A stretch of 64,000 nt of DNA from positions 1 through 64,000 of the forward strand of contig CAZWJF010000004.1 in assembly GCA_964634325.1 (NCBI GenBank), read 5' to 3'. The position numbers were made by a program, and so were the translations under genes. This document shows positions 7,980 to 17,207 of this stretch, one piece after another. The notes under the pieces were generated by a model. The model did not search any database. It was not told the origin of the DNA and worked only from the letters and a program-made list of their open reading frames with translations. Every line of letters begins with the position of its first letter. The first letter of the stretch is position 1. The stretch comes from JAJXWB01 sp964634325 (GTDB taxonomy: Bacteria > Pseudomonadota > Alphaproteobacteria > Rhizobiales > Beijerinckiaceae).

Positions 7980-8800
7980 CGCAAACCCGGCGACCGACCA
8001 TGTCCGACGATCTTTCTTCAGACTTTTTTGTTCCGAATTCCGAGCGCGACCCGCTGCGCGCCGTGAAGGAGGAAGGGCGCCGCAAGCTGCCGAAGCGCTT
8101 CTACAAGCAGGTCTCGGTCACGCCGCGCGACGGCGGCGTTGCGATCCTCCTGGACGGCAAACCCATTCGTACGCCGGCCGGCGGCGCGCTCGCGTTGCCG
8201 ACGCAAACCGCCGCCGAACTGGTCGCCGCCGAATGGGCGGCGTTGGGCGAGTTGATCGATCCAGCGACCATGCCGGTCACGCGGCTGGTCAATACCGCGC
8301 TCGACGGCGTGGCGCGCGATCTGGCGGCCGTCGCCGCCGACATCGTGAAATATGCGGGCTCCGATCTCGTCTGCTATCGCGCGGGCGAGCCGAACGGGCT
8401 CGTCGCGGCGCAGGCGACCGCCTGGGATCCGGCAGTCTCGTTCGCACGCGAGCGTCACGGCGCGCGGTTCATTCTCGCCGAAGGGGTCATGTTCCAGCAG
8501 CAGCCTGAGGAAGCGCTCGCGGCGCTGGCGCGCGCGGTCGATCGGCATGCGCAGGGCTCGGACGCCGCTCTGCGGATTGCGGCGCTGCATTCGATGACGA
8601 CGCTTCTGGGCTCGGCCCTGCTTGCGCTGATGGTCGCGGACGGCGCGCGTTCGGCGGAGGAAGCGTGGGCCGCAGCGCATGTCGACGAAGATTACCAGAT
8701 GAAGCTGTGGGGCGCGGACGACGAGGCGCTCGCCAAACGCGCGCAGCGCTTTGTCGACATGAAGGCCGCCGCCGATCTCTGGGCGGCGCTGTCGGCGTGA
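7976..8800 (+). CDS. ATP12-family F1-ATPase assembly chaperone
   Basis: Homologue of mitochondrial ATP12/ATPAF2, which in eukaryotes binds the F1 alpha subunit before F1 assembly; 274 residues. Recognisable family stretches are RFYKQVSVTPRDGGVAILLDGKPIRTP, the LPTQTAAELVAAEWAALGE region, and WDPAVSFARERHG. The start ATG overlaps the preceding HAD stop; an internal ATG at 8000 is an alternative. It ends the operon three bases before the convergent Lrp gene. ATP12 is largely limited to alphaproteobacteria and mitochondria. Confidence 0.93.
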   Translation: MTQTRRPTMSDDLSSDFFVPNSERDPLRAVKEEGRRKLPKRFYKQVSVTPRDGGVAILLDGKPIRTPAGGALALPTQTAAELVAAEWAALGELIDPATMPVTRLVNTALDGVARDLAAVAADIVKYAGSDLVCYRAGEPNGLVAAQATAWDPAVSFARERHGARFILAEGVMFQQQPEEALAALARAVDRHAQGSDAALRIAALHSMTTLLGSALLALMVADGARSAEEAWAAAHVDEDYQMKLWGADDEALAKRAQRFVDMKAAADLWAALSA

Positions 8801-8803
8801 CGA

Positions 8804-9280
8804 TCAGGCGATCGGCAGCGCCGTCGTCTCTTTCACACGATTGAGCGCGATCAAGGTGCGCGTGTTGGCCACGCCCTTGATGCGCGCCAGAAACTCGATG
8901 AGCAGGCGATGAAACGCGTCGATGTCGCGCGCGACGACCTTGAGCAGGTAATCGTAATCGCCCGTCACGCGCGCGCATTCGAGAATTTCCGGCCGCGCGA
9001 TGACGGCCTTTTCGAAGCGCTCGCTGTATTCGACGGATTGGCGGTCGAGGCGCACGTCGACGTAAGCGAGAAAGCCGGCGCCGACCGTTGATGCGTCGAG
9101 CAGCGCCACATAACCGCGGATTACGCCGGCCTGCTCGAGCGCGCGCACGCGACGATGACAGGGAGAGGGCGACAGGCCGACCTCCGCCGCGAGCTGCTGG
9201 TTCTGGATGGTTGAATCGCGCTGCAGGCGCGCGAGGATGCGGCGGTCAACCGCGTCGTACATCCTGGAATCAGGTTCCAT
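8804..9280 (-). CDS. Lrp/AsnC-family transcriptional regulator
   Basis: Protein of 158 residues with an N-terminal winged helix-turn-helix (AVDRRILARLQRD...LAAEVGLSPSPCHRRVRALEQAG) and a C-terminal RAM ligand-binding domain (VTGDYDYLLKVVARDIDAF). The ATG at 9280 is chosen over 9313 for its GAGG ribosome site five bases upstream. It is divergent from the thiamine-diphosphate enzyme gene at 9399, 118 bases away. Lrp proteins commonly control a divergent neighbour, so regulation of that gene by an amino or aromatic acid is plausible but inferred. Confidence 0.92.
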   Translation of the reverse strand: MEPDSRMYDAVDRRILARLQRDSTIQNQQLAAEVGLSPSPCHRRVRALEQAGVIRGYVALLDASTVGAGFLAYVDVRLDRQSVEYSERFEKAVIARPEILECARVTGDYDYLLKVVARDIDAFHRLLIEFLARIKGVANTRTLIALNRVKETTALPIA

Positions 9281-9398
9281 GATCGCCTCGAGTCTCGATA
9301 TGATATTGCGCAATCTCGCTGTGATCGGCGAAATAATAGCCTGAAATTGCTCCGGGTGCGACCTAGGCTTGTTCGATTCTGATCAAACGAGGTCGCCC

Positions 9399-11054
9399 AT
9401 GCCCCGCCCGCCCGCCAAGAAAGTTCGCGCCGTCGATATCCTTCTGGACATCCTGCGCGACGAAGGCGCCACCACGATCTTCGGCAATCCCGGCTCGACC
9501 GAGATGCCGCTGATGGACGCCTTGGTCGATGCGCCGGACTTTCGCTACGTGCTCGGCCTTCAGGAGGCGACGGCGGTGGCCATGGCCGACGGCTATGCGC
9601 TCAAGACGGGCCGACCCGCCTTCGTCAATCTTCATGCGGCTGGCGGGCTCGGCAACGCCATGGGCGTGCTGGTCGCCTCCAAGGCGAGCGAAACGCCGCT
9701 CGTCGTTACCGCGGGCCAGCAGGACACGCGGCATTTGTTCTCTGATCCCTGGCTCGCCGGCGACCTCGTGGCGCTCGCCAGGCCCGTGACCAAATGGGCG
9801 ACGGAGGTGCGGCGTGGGGCGGACGTCGGCATGGCGCTGCGGCGGGCCTTCGCCATCGCCGCCACGCCGCCGCAGGGCCCGGTGTTTCTGTCGTTGCCGA
9901 TGGACGTGCTCGATCAGGAAGTCGAGGCGCGCATTCCCGCAAAATCGCGGTTGGCGGCGCGCGCGCCAAGCCCCGGCGCGGGCGATCTCGCGGCGCGGCT
10001 TGCCGCTTGCGATCCCTCGCGCGTGGCCGTGCTGATTGGCGACGATGTGCCGGCCGACGCAGCCGCCGGGGCGGTCGCGCTGGCGCACGCCGGCGGCTAT
10101 GTCGTCTATGGCGCGCAGCTCACCTCGCGCGCCGCCTTTCCGTCGCACGATCCGTGCTGGGGCGGCATGTTGAAGCCCGATTTCGCGGCGATCCGCGAGA
10201 AGCTCGCGGACGTCGAGGCGGCGCTGATGATCGGCGGGCGCGCATTCGTCGCTTACCCCTATCGGGAGGAGCGGCCCATTCCCGAGAGCGCGAAGTTCTT
10301 CCATGTGGCGGGTTCGCCCGAGGCTATCGGTCGCGAATTTCCGGCGGACTATGCAGTGACCGGCGACGTCGGCGCGACTCTCGAGGCGGCCGCCGCGGCG
10401 CTTGCCGAAAAGCTCGATCAGGCCGCCGCCGCCGCGCGCGTGGCTGCTCTTGGGGCGCAGAAAGCGGATGCGGAGCGCATTTCTCGCGCAGCGATTCTGG
10501 CTGACGGCGCCGCGCGACCGATCTCGCCCGACCTCGCCGTCCTCAGCGTGCTCGACGCGCTGCCGGACGGCGCTCTGATCGCCAACGATTCAGCGGCGAC
10601 TTTCGGACGCGTGCAGGCGATCATGCGCACCGAGCCCGGGCTCTATTTCTTCTCGCGCGGCGGCGTGCTCGGCTGCGCCATGCCGGCGGCGGCGGGCATC
10701 GGCCTTGCGCACGAAGGCTGGGTCGCCTGTTTCTGCGGCGACGGCGGCGCGATGTACTCGCCGCAGGCGCTGTGGTCGGCGGCGCACTACAAGTCGCGCG
10801 TCATCTTCTTCGTGTTCAACAACGCGCGGTACAACGTACTGATGAACGTCGCCAAGGGGCTCGGCGCCAAGAATGCGCTTGCGGGCAAGTATGTCGGCAT
10901 GGACGTCGTCGAGCCGCGCATCGACTTTCAGGCGCTCGCCAAGAGCATGGGCGTGCCGGCCGTCCGAGCCGACGATCCGGCTGCGATCGCCGCGGCGATT
11001 GCGGAAGCGACAAAACGCGAGGGGCCGAGCCTGATCGAAATCGCGATTGCGTGA
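9399..11054 (+). CDS. Thiamine-diphosphate-dependent enzyme, benzoylformate-decarboxylase-like
   Basis: Protein of 551 residues of the acetolactate synthase/benzoylformate decarboxylase superfamily. Three features follow benzoylformate decarboxylase more closely than acetolactate synthase: GNPGSTEMP with Ser33, cofactor Glu56 in LQEATAVAMADGY, and NLHAAGGLGNAMG with His79. A His-containing FPSHDPCWGGM occupies the place of the second catalytic His loop. The C-terminal cofactor motif runs from GDGGAMYSPQALW to FVFNNARYN. GAGG precedes the ATG at 9399. The substrate is probably an aromatic or branched 2-oxo acid; this is inference. Divergent from an Lrp regulator. Confidence 0.88.
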   Translation: MPRPPAKKVRAVDILLDILRDEGATTIFGNPGSTEMPLMDALVDAPDFRYVLGLQEATAVAMADGYALKTGRPAFVNLHAAGGLGNAMGVLVASKASETPLVVTAGQQDTRHLFSDPWLAGDLVALARPVTKWATEVRRGADVGMALRRAFAIAATPPQGPVFLSLPMDVLDQEVEARIPAKSRLAARAPSPGAGDLAARLAACDPSRVAVLIGDDVPADAAAGAVALAHAGGYVVYGAQLTSRAAFPSHDPCWGGMLKPDFAAIREKLADVEAALMIGGRAFVAYPYREERPIPESAKFFHVAGSPEAIGREFPADYAVTGDVGATLEAAAAALAEKLDQAAAAARVAALGAQKADAERISRAAILADGAARPISPDLAVLSVLDALPDGALIANDSAATFGRVQAIMRTEPGLYFFSRGGVLGCAMPAAAGIGLAHEGWVACFCGDGGAMYSPQALWSAAHYKSRVIFFVFNNARYNVLMNVAKGLGAKNALAGKYVGMDVVEPRIDFQALAKSMGVPAVRADDPAAIAAAIAEATKREGPSLIEIAIA

Positions 11055-11061
11055 GGCGCGC

Positions 11062-11475
11062 TCAGCGGGGCTTGCCGATGCGGCCGAGATGCGTGTCTGA
11101 AAAGCCTGTCGCATATTTCAGGCCGTAACCCAGCGCGCGGTCGAAACCGATGTGGGCGATCCACAGCAGCGCCAGCGCAAACGACGCGCGGCCGAGCGCG
11201 TGGAAGGCGAATGCGCCGAGGACTAGCGGCGCGATGTAGGAATGGGCGGCGTTGTAGGCGATTGATCCGACGCGCGGCCCCGCAAGGTAGGCTGCAAACG
11301 AAAGGTCCGGCGCGAAGAAGACGAGCGCCACGAGCCACCAGCTCATACCGAGTGCGCCGGGCCCGTCGAATTCGGCGAAGGCGAGCGCCGCAGCGGCGAG
11401 AACGATCAAGCCTTCGAGGCGTAGCAGGATGCGTGGCGCGCCTGCGACGGCCGGACTCATGACTTCAGCGTTCAT
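11062..11475 (-). CDS. DUF4260 family membrane protein
   Basis: Small hydrophobic protein (137 residues, about four membrane segments). The signature WLVALVFFAPDLSFAAYLAGPRVG, YNAAHSYIAPL and the C-terminal HIGFDRALGYGLKYATGFSDTHLGRIG match the DUF4260 family, whose role is not known. It converges on the decarboxylase-like gene (7 bases apart) and is divergent from the glycosylase gene (53 bases). Confidence 0.9.
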   Translation of the reverse strand: MNAEVMSPAVAGAPRILLRLEGLIVLAAAALAFAEFDGPGALGMSWWLVALVFFAPDLSFAAYLAGPRVGSIAYNAAHSYIAPLVLGAFAFHALGRASFALALLWIAHIGFDRALGYGLKYATGFSDTHLGRIGKPR

Positions 11476-11528
11476 CGTGCTAGCCTTCGCGCTCTCGCAC
11501 TGCGTGCGCCCGAACGGGATGCGTCCGG

Positions 11529-12248
11529 ATGACCATGCAATTCAAACATATTCGTGCGCGCGCGGAGAAGCGCAAGGGCGCCAAGGTTCTGGCGACCTTG
11601 ATTCCGGAGGCCAAGTCCAACGATGCGCTTGCGAAGGCTTCCGACGACCGCTTTCTCGCCGAAATGACGCGGCGCGTGTTCAGCGCCGGGTTCGTGTGGC
11701 GGGTGATCGACCAGAAATGGCCCGGATTCGAGGAGGCGTTTCTCGGGTTCGAACCGAAACGGCTGCTGTTCCAGCCCGACGAGTTTTGGGAGGGCCTCGC
11801 GCGCGACGCCCGCATCGTGCGCAATCCGCAGAAGATCAAGTCGGTGCGGGACAACGCCGCTTTCGTCGCCGATGTGGCGAAGGAGAAGAAAAGTTTCGGC
11901 CGTATGCTCAGCGCGTGGCCGGCCGACGACGAGGCGGGGCTGCTGGAGTTCCTCGGCAAGCGCGGCGCGCGGCTCGGCGGCATGACAGGCCAGTACTTCC
12001 TGCGCTTCGTCGGCTGGGACGCGTTCATCCTGTCGCGCGACGTGGTCGCGGCGCTGCGCGAGGCGGGGGTCAATCTGTCGGAAAAGGCCGCGACCAAGAA
12101 AGACATGCGCAATGCTCAGGCGGCGTTCGCGGATTGGCGCAAGGAGACGGGCCTGACCTATACGCAGCTTTCGCGCATCTGCGCGCTGTCGACAGGCGAA
12201 AATCTGGACGCGGCCGTACTCGCCGCGCGCGGGATGAGCGACGATTGA
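11529..12248 (+). CDS. DNA-3-methyladenine glycosylase I family protein
   Basis: Protein of 239 residues related to Tag, which removes 3-methyladenine from alkylated DNA. The helical core includes FLAEMTRRVFSAGFVWRVIDQKWPGFEEAF, RIVRNPQKIKSVRDNAAFV and FVGWDAFILSRDVV. The N-terminal Cys of classical zinc-binding Tag is absent, so this belongs to the divergent branch common in alphaproteobacteria. Three bases separate it from the MFS gene, suggesting co-transcription. Another ATG at 11535 is possible. Confidence 0.85.
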   Translation: MTMQFKHIRARAEKRKGAKVLATLIPEAKSNDALAKASDDRFLAEMTRRVFSAGFVWRVIDQKWPGFEEAFLGFEPKRLLFQPDEFWEGLARDARIVRNPQKIKSVRDNAAFVADVAKEKKSFGRMLSAWPADDEAGLLEFLGKRGARLGGMTGQYFLRFVGWDAFILSRDVVAALREAGVNLSEKAATKKDMRNAQAAFADWRKETGLTYTQLSRICALSTGENLDAAVLAARGMSDD

Positions 12249-12251
12249 GCG

Positions 12252-13547
12252 ATGCGCGATCTGCATGAGCCAGAAGCGGCGATGCGTCGTCGCGTTCTCG
12301 TTTCGACCACCATCGGCAATGCGCTCGAATGGTTCGATTTCATCGTGTTCGGTCTGCTGGCGGGCGTCATCGGCAAATTGTACTTCCCCGCCGATAGTCC
12401 GTTCGGCTCAATGATGGCCGCTCTAGCGACATTCGGCGTCGCATTCGTCGCACGTCCGCTCGGCGGCGTCGTATTCGGCCTCTACGCGGACCGGCGCGGC
12501 CGCAAGACGGCTCTGGTCGCGATGATCGCGCTGATGGCTCTCGGCACCGGAATGATCGCGGTCCTGCCGACCTACGCCGCGATCGGGATCGCCGCGCCGG
12601 CGCTGCTGCTGCTCGCCCGGTTGATCCAGGGGTTTTCGGCCGGCGGCGAATTCGGCGGCGCCAGCGCGCTGCTGATCGAATTCGCGCCGAAAGGCCGGCG
12701 CGGCTACTACGGCGCATTTCAGATGATGGCGCAGGCGCTGGCCTATGCATTCGGGGCGGGGCTGGCGTTCGGGCTGACGGGCGCGCTCACGCCGGAGACG
12801 CTCGGCGCATGGGGCTGGCGCATCCCGTTCGTCTGCGGGCTGCTGATCGGTCCGGTCGGCGCCTACCTGCGTCACCGGTGCGACGAGTCGCCCGAGTTTC
12901 TGGCGAACCGCACCGAGGACGGCGCTTCCGGAGTCGCATTTCGCCAGCTCGCCGACGGGCGCGCCCGCGACTTTGCCGCCTGCTTCGGCGTCATCGCGGC
13001 TGGCGCGGCGATGAATTATGTCGGCGTGATCTTCGTGCCGGCCTATGCGACGGCGAATTTCGGCGTGCCTGCCATGCAGGCGCAGATCGGCCTGCTTGTC
13101 GCCAGCCTGGTCGCCGCCGCGCTCGTCGCGCCATTCGGCGCCCTGTCGGACCGCCTCGGGCGGCGGGCGGTGATCGGACCGGCCTTCGTGGCGTTTGCGG
13201 CGCTGTTCTGGCTGTTCCTGCACAGGTTCGTCGCCGCGCCGTCGATCCCCAATCTCTGGCTGTTGCAGGCCGTCGGGGCGCTGTTCGCCGCTTTCGCCGG
13301 GCCTGTTCCCGCTCTCATGACCGAAATATTTCCGGTCGGCGTTCGGGCGACGGCGGCCTCGCTCCCCTTCAACATCGCCGGCGCGCTGTTCGGGGGGCTC
13401 GCGCCCTTCGTCAACGCCTGGCTCATCAAGACGACCGGGGAGCCGGCGGCGCCGGCCTACTACATCGTCTTCGTGGCGGCGCTCGGCCTGGGCGGGCTGG
13501 CGCTTTTTCGCCCGGCTACGCTCCGCCCGCCGCGGGGGGCGGGCTGA
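12252..13547 (+). CDS. MFS transporter, metabolite:H+ symporter (MHS) type
   Basis: Integral membrane carrier of 431 residues with 12 predicted helices. The N terminus IGNALEWFDFIVFGLLAG, the loop GLYADRRGRKTAL, and RLIQGFSAGGEFGGASALLIEFAP are typical of the MHS group (ProP, KgtP, citrate carriers), which move dicarboxylates, betaines or other organic acids with protons. The matching second-half loop GALSDRLGRRAV is present. The substrate cannot be read from sequence. Confidence 0.92.
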   Translation: MRDLHEPEAAMRRRVLVSTTIGNALEWFDFIVFGLLAGVIGKLYFPADSPFGSMMAALATFGVAFVARPLGGVVFGLYADRRGRKTALVAMIALMALGTGMIAVLPTYAAIGIAAPALLLLARLIQGFSAGGEFGGASALLIEFAPKGRRGYYGAFQMMAQALAYAFGAGLAFGLTGALTPETLGAWGWRIPFVCGLLIGPVGAYLRHRCDESPEFLANRTEDGASGVAFRQLADGRARDFAACFGVIAAGAAMNYVGVIFVPAYATANFGVPAMQAQIGLLVASLVAAALVAPFGALSDRLGRRAVIGPAFVAFAALFWLFLHRFVAAPSIPNLWLLQAVGALFAAFAGPVPALMTEIFPVGVRATAASLPFNIAGALFGGLAPFVNAWLIKTTGEPAAPAYYIVFVAALGLGGLALFRPATLRPPRGAG

Positions 13548-13653
13548 GCGCGCGGAGGCGCCCTGCGACGAACTGGTGGCGCGGTCCCCTTTTGTGCGGC
13601 GCGGCAGGCGTGCTATGCAGCCCGCGACAGTTTCGTGAAGCCCGGACAGAGCG

Positions 13654-15189
13654 ATGAAGCATATTATCGACGCCCTCGAGAAACGCCGCGAAGCCGCCCG
13701 CCTCGGCGGCGGGCAGAAGCGCATCGACGCCCAGCACGCACGCGGCAAGCTGACGGCCCGCGAACGCATCGAGCTTCTGCTCGACCACGGCTCGTTCGAG
13801 GAATTCGACATGTTCGTGCAGCATCGCTGCATCGATTTCGGCATGGACAAGGACGAAAAGATTCCCGGCGACGGCGTGGTGACCGGCTGGGGAACGGTCA
13901 ATGGCCGCACCGTCTATGTCTTCGCCAAGGATTTCACGGTGTTCGGCGGTTCGCTCTCCGAGACGCACGCGCAGAAGATCACCAAGATCCAGGACATGGC
14001 GCTCAAGAACCGGGCGCCGATCATCGGCCTGTTCGACGCTGGCGGCGCGCGAATCCAGGAGGGCGTCGCGGCGCTCGGCGGCTATGGCGAAGTGTTCCAG
14101 CGCAACGTGCTGGCGTCCGGCGTCATTCCGCAGATATCGCTGATCATGGGCCCGTGCGCGGGCGGCGACGTCTATTCGCCCGCCATGACGGACTTCATCT
14201 TCATGGTGCGCGACACGAGCTACATGTTCGTGACCGGCCCTGACGTCGTGAAGACGGTGACCAATGAAACCGTGACGGCCGAGGAGCTCGGCGGCGCTTC
14301 GGTCCACACGACCAAGAGCTCGATCGCCGACCGCGCCTACGACAACGACGTCGAGGCGCTGCTGCAGATGCGCCGCCTGATCGACTTCCTGCCGTCGTCG
14401 AACACCGACGACGCGCCGGAATGGCCGACCTTCGACGACGCCGAGCGCTACGACCACTCGCTCGATACGCTCGTGCCCGACAATCCGAACAAGCCCTACG
14501 ATGTGAAGGAGCTGATCACGAAGGTCGTCGACGAAGGCGATTTCTTCGAGATTCAGGAAGCGCACGCCAGAAACATCGTCGTCGGCTTCGGCCGCATGGA
14601 AGGCCGCACGGTCGGCATCGTCGCCAATCAGCCGATGGTGCTGGCGGGCGTGCTCGACATCGACGCCTCGCGCAAGGCTGCGCGTTTCGTGCGTTTCTGC
14701 GACTGCTTCAGCATTCCGATCGTCACGTTCGTCGACGTGCCGGGCTTCCTCCCGGGCACCGCGCAGGAGTACGGCGGCCTCATCAAGCATGGCGCGAAGC
14801 TGTTGTTCGCCTATGCCGAAGCCACCGTCCCGAAGGTCACGGTCATCACCCGCAAGGCGTTCGGCGGCGCCTACGACGTCATGGCGTCCAAGCATCTGCG
14901 CGGCGACGTGAATTACGCCTGGCCGTCCGCGCAGATCGCGGTGATGGGCGCCAAGGGCGCGGTCGAAATCATCTTCCGTCAGGACATCGGCGACGCCGAA
15001 AAGACCGCGCAGCGCACCAAGGAATACGAAGATCGTTTCCTGTCGCCGTTCGTGGCGGCGGAACGCGGCTATATCGACGAGGTGATCCAGCCCTACGGCA
15101 CGCGCAAGCGCGTGGCGCGCGCCCTGGCCATGCTCCGCCACAAGGAGCTGGAGAACCCCTGGAAGAAGCACGACAACATTCCGTTGTAA
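13654..15189 (+). CDS. pccB: Propionyl-CoA carboxylase beta chain (carboxyltransferase)
   Basis: Carboxyltransferase subunit that moves CO2 from biotin to propionyl-CoA, giving methylmalonyl-CoA; 511 residues, the usual length. Two crotonase-like halves are seen: the first with GLFDAGGARIQEGVAALGGYGEVF and IMGPCAGGDVYSPAMTDF, the second with VDVPGFLPGTAQEYGGLIKHGAKLLFAYAEATVPK and TRKAFGGAYDVMASKHL. The C-terminal FVAAERGYIDEVI motif is intact. The partner pccA is 3.1 kb downstream on the same strand. Confidence 0.96.
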   Translation: MKHIIDALEKRREAARLGGGQKRIDAQHARGKLTARERIELLLDHGSFEEFDMFVQHRCIDFGMDKDEKIPGDGVVTGWGTVNGRTVYVFAKDFTVFGGSLSETHAQKITKIQDMALKNRAPIIGLFDAGGARIQEGVAALGGYGEVFQRNVLASGVIPQISLIMGPCAGGDVYSPAMTDFIFMVRDTSYMFVTGPDVVKTVTNETVTAEELGGASVHTTKSSIADRAYDNDVEALLQMRRLIDFLPSSNTDDAPEWPTFDDAERYDHSLDTLVPDNPNKPYDVKELITKVVDEGDFFEIQEAHARNIVVGFGRMEGRTVGIVANQPMVLAGVLDIDASRKAARFVRFCDCFSIPIVTFVDVPGFLPGTAQEYGGLIKHGAKLLFAYAEATVPKVTVITRKAFGGAYDVMASKHLRGDVNYAWPSAQIAVMGAKGAVEIIFRQDIGDAEKTAQRTKEYEDRFLSPFVAAERGYIDEVIQPYGTRKRVARALAMLRHKELENPWKKHDNIPL

Positions 15190-15196
15190 GCCATTG

Positions 15197-15233
15197 TCGC
15201 GCGCCCTCGTCTCGCTAGCGTGAGAGTGGCGCG
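15197..15233. terminator. GC-rich hairpin between convergent pccB and Rieske genes
   Basis: The arms GCGCGCC and GGCGCGC enclose a second stem from CTCGTCTCGC and GTGAGAG around TAGC. It abuts both stop codons, so it may serve both strands. No long T-run is present, so the termination mode is uncertain. Confidence 0.5.
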
Positions 15234-15235
15234 CG

Positions 15236-15865
15236 CTACATCTGCACGACCGAATTCATCTCGAAATTCTGACCTGCCGGATTTTCGCCGATACGCAATC
15301 TTGCGCCGTCGATGACATAAGGCGGGGCGGGCAGGTTGTAGGGCGCCGGCACGCCCTCGAACACGCGCCCCGCAAGATCGTATTTCGACCCGTGACAGGG
15401 GCAGAAGAAGCCGCCGGGCCAGTCGGCGATCGGCGTCGTCGCGCTGGCGTCGGGATAATATTGCGGGATGCAGCCGAGATGCGTGCATATCCCGACGTAA
15501 ACGCCGAATTGCGGGACGATCGAACGGCTCCAGTTGCGCGCATAGGGCGGCTGCTGCCGAACGTCCGAATCGGCGTCGCGCAGTTGCGCGAGAATTTTCA
15601 CATCCTTCAGCGTCTCGAGCGCAGCTTGCGTCCGGTTGACGATGAAAATCGGCGCGCCGCGCCAGCGAACGGTAATCATCTGACCTGGCGCGATCGGGGT
15701 CAGATCCACGTCGAGCGGCGCGCCGGCGGCGAGCGTCGATGCGTCCGGCTCCATCTGATCGACGAAGGGCCAGACAGCCGCAGCCGCGCCGACAGTCGCC
15801 GCGGCGCCCGTCACGATGAAGAGAAAATCCCGCCGATGGGGTTGTGCGATCGAGACGTCAGTCAT
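15236..15865 (-). CDS. petA: Rieske 2Fe-2S protein, ubiquinol-cytochrome c reductase type (orphan)
   Basis: Iron-sulfur subunit of a cytochrome bc1 complex, 209 residues. The start at 15865 puts a twin-arginine motif (RRDFLF, residues 11-16) before the single membrane anchor. The cluster-binding boxes are complete: CTHLGC (Cys127, His129, Cys132) and CPCHGS (Cys155, Cys157, His158). No cytochrome b or c1 gene lies beside it, unlike the usual petABC operon. The C-terminal stretch DLAGRVFEGVPAPYNLPAPPY recalls the beta/gammaproteobacterial form. It may be an extra or replaced Rieske subunit; that is inference. Confidence 0.9.
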   Translation of the reverse strand: MTDVSIAQPHRRDFLFIVTGAAATVGAAAAVWPFVDQMEPDASTLAAGAPLDVDLTPIAPGQMITVRWRGAPIFIVNRTQAALETLKDVKILAQLRDADSDVRQQPPYARNWSRSIVPQFGVYVGICTHLGCIPQYYPDASATTPIADWPGGFFCPCHGSKYDLAGRVFEGVPAPYNLPAPPYVIDGARLRIGENPAGQNFEMNSVVQM

Positions 15866-15974
15866 GGGCTCGCTCCTTGCGAACAAAGGCGCCCCGTCTT
15901 TCGTCGTCGCGTCGCGCGCGATGGCGAGCTGTCTCGATAAATGGCGAATGCGGCGATGTTTTAACGAAACGAAG

Positions 15975-17102
15975 TCATCGCCCGCGTTTCGCCGCCATTT
16001 CCACAGTGCGAAACACGCGCAGGAAGTTTTCGCCTGCGAGCTTCTTCAGGTGCGCCTTCGGCCAGCCGCGACGAATGAGTTCCGCGAAGATGTGCGGAAA
16101 GCACGAAACATCCTTCAGACCTTCGCCCTGCGGACCGCCGAAGAAGTCCGAGCCGATGCCGATATGGTCCGGCCCGACCTTCGATTTGAGATAGTCGAGG
16201 TGGTCGCAATATTGCGCCAATGTGCCGCGCGGCCAGGGTCCGGCTGATTGTTCGTGCGCGGCGATCACGGCGTCGGGGTCGCCGCCGTCGTTGTAGCCGC
16301 CATGGGCGTCCTGCAGTGTCTTCAGCCAGTCTTGCGAACGCTGGCAAATGAAATTCGGCACAAAGGTCGCCATGACCAGCGCGCCCTTTTCCGCGACGCG
16401 CGCGAGCACGTCGTCCGGCACGTTGCGCTTGTGGTCGCAGAGCGCGCGCGCGTTGGAATGAGAAAAAACGATCGGCGCGCGCGAACAATCGAGCGCCTGA
16501 TGCATGACCTGGTCGCTGACGTGGGCGCAATCGACGATCATGCCGAGATCGTTCATGCGAGCGATGGCGGCGCGGCCGAATTCGCTGAGGCCATGAGAGC
16601 GCGGCGCGTCCGTCGCGCTGTCGCACCAGTCGAGCGTCGCGTTGTGGCAGAGCGTCATGAGGCGTACGCCGAGCGCGTAAAAGGCGTCGAGCGCGTCCAG
16701 CCGGTTTTCGATCGCCGCGCCGTTTTCGATGGCGATGAAACTCGCGATCTTCTTCTGGCGGCGCGCACGCTTCACGTCCGCAGCGCGCAGCGCCGGCAGG
16801 AAGACGTCGGCGTGCAAATCGTTCATGCGGCGGATGAGCGCGATCTGCTGGAGCGCGTAGCTCGCGGGATGCGGTTCTCTCGGCGGAACGAAGGCGGCCC
16901 AGACTTGCGCCGCGAGACGCCCTTCGCGCAAACGGGGAATGTCCGTGTCGCCGGAATTGCGGCGCTCGTCCAAACGGTAGGCGGCCACGTCGCCCTGCGC
17001 CTGCCGGTCGGCGCGAATGACGTAGGGCAGGTCGTTATGCGCGTCGATCAGGGGCGTTGTTGCGAGCAGGGCGTACGCTTGCGCGAGGGCGGAGGAGGTC
17101 AT
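15975..17102 (-). CDS. Membrane dipeptidase, peptidase family M19
   Basis: Zinc-dependent dipeptidase of the renal dipeptidase family, 375 residues, with an amidohydrolase-like barrel. Metal ligands can be placed in IDAHNDLPYV (HxD), in the Glu of FIAIENG, and in the His of IVDCAHVSD and VFSHSNAR; IGIGSDFFGG near the C terminus is also conserved. No signal peptide is evident, so it may be cytoplasmic. Bacterial relatives cleave dipeptides, sometimes containing D-residues. Confidence 0.92.
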   Translation of the reverse strand: MTSSALAQAYALLATTPLIDAHNDLPYVIRADRQAQGDVAAYRLDERRNSGDTDIPRLREGRLAAQVWAAFVPPREPHPASYALQQIALIRRMNDLHADVFLPALRAADVKRARRQKKIASFIAIENGAAIENRLDALDAFYALGVRLMTLCHNATLDWCDSATDAPRSHGLSEFGRAAIARMNDLGMIVDCAHVSDQVMHQALDCSRAPIVFSHSNARALCDHKRNVPDDVLARVAEKGALVMATFVPNFICQRSQDWLKTLQDAHGGYNDGGDPDAVIAAHEQSAGPWPRGTLAQYCDHLDYLKSKVGPDHIGIGSDFFGGPQGEGLKDVSCFPHIFAELIRRGWPKAHLKKLAGENFLRVFRTVEMAAKRGR

Positions 17103-17207
17103 GCCGGCAAGATAGGGCAGATTCGCGCGAAGGGGACGGCGACATGACCTGAGGCGTCATTGCCAAGGCCCGCCGCGCGTCCGAAACTTGCGACACGGGA
17201 GGACCAA

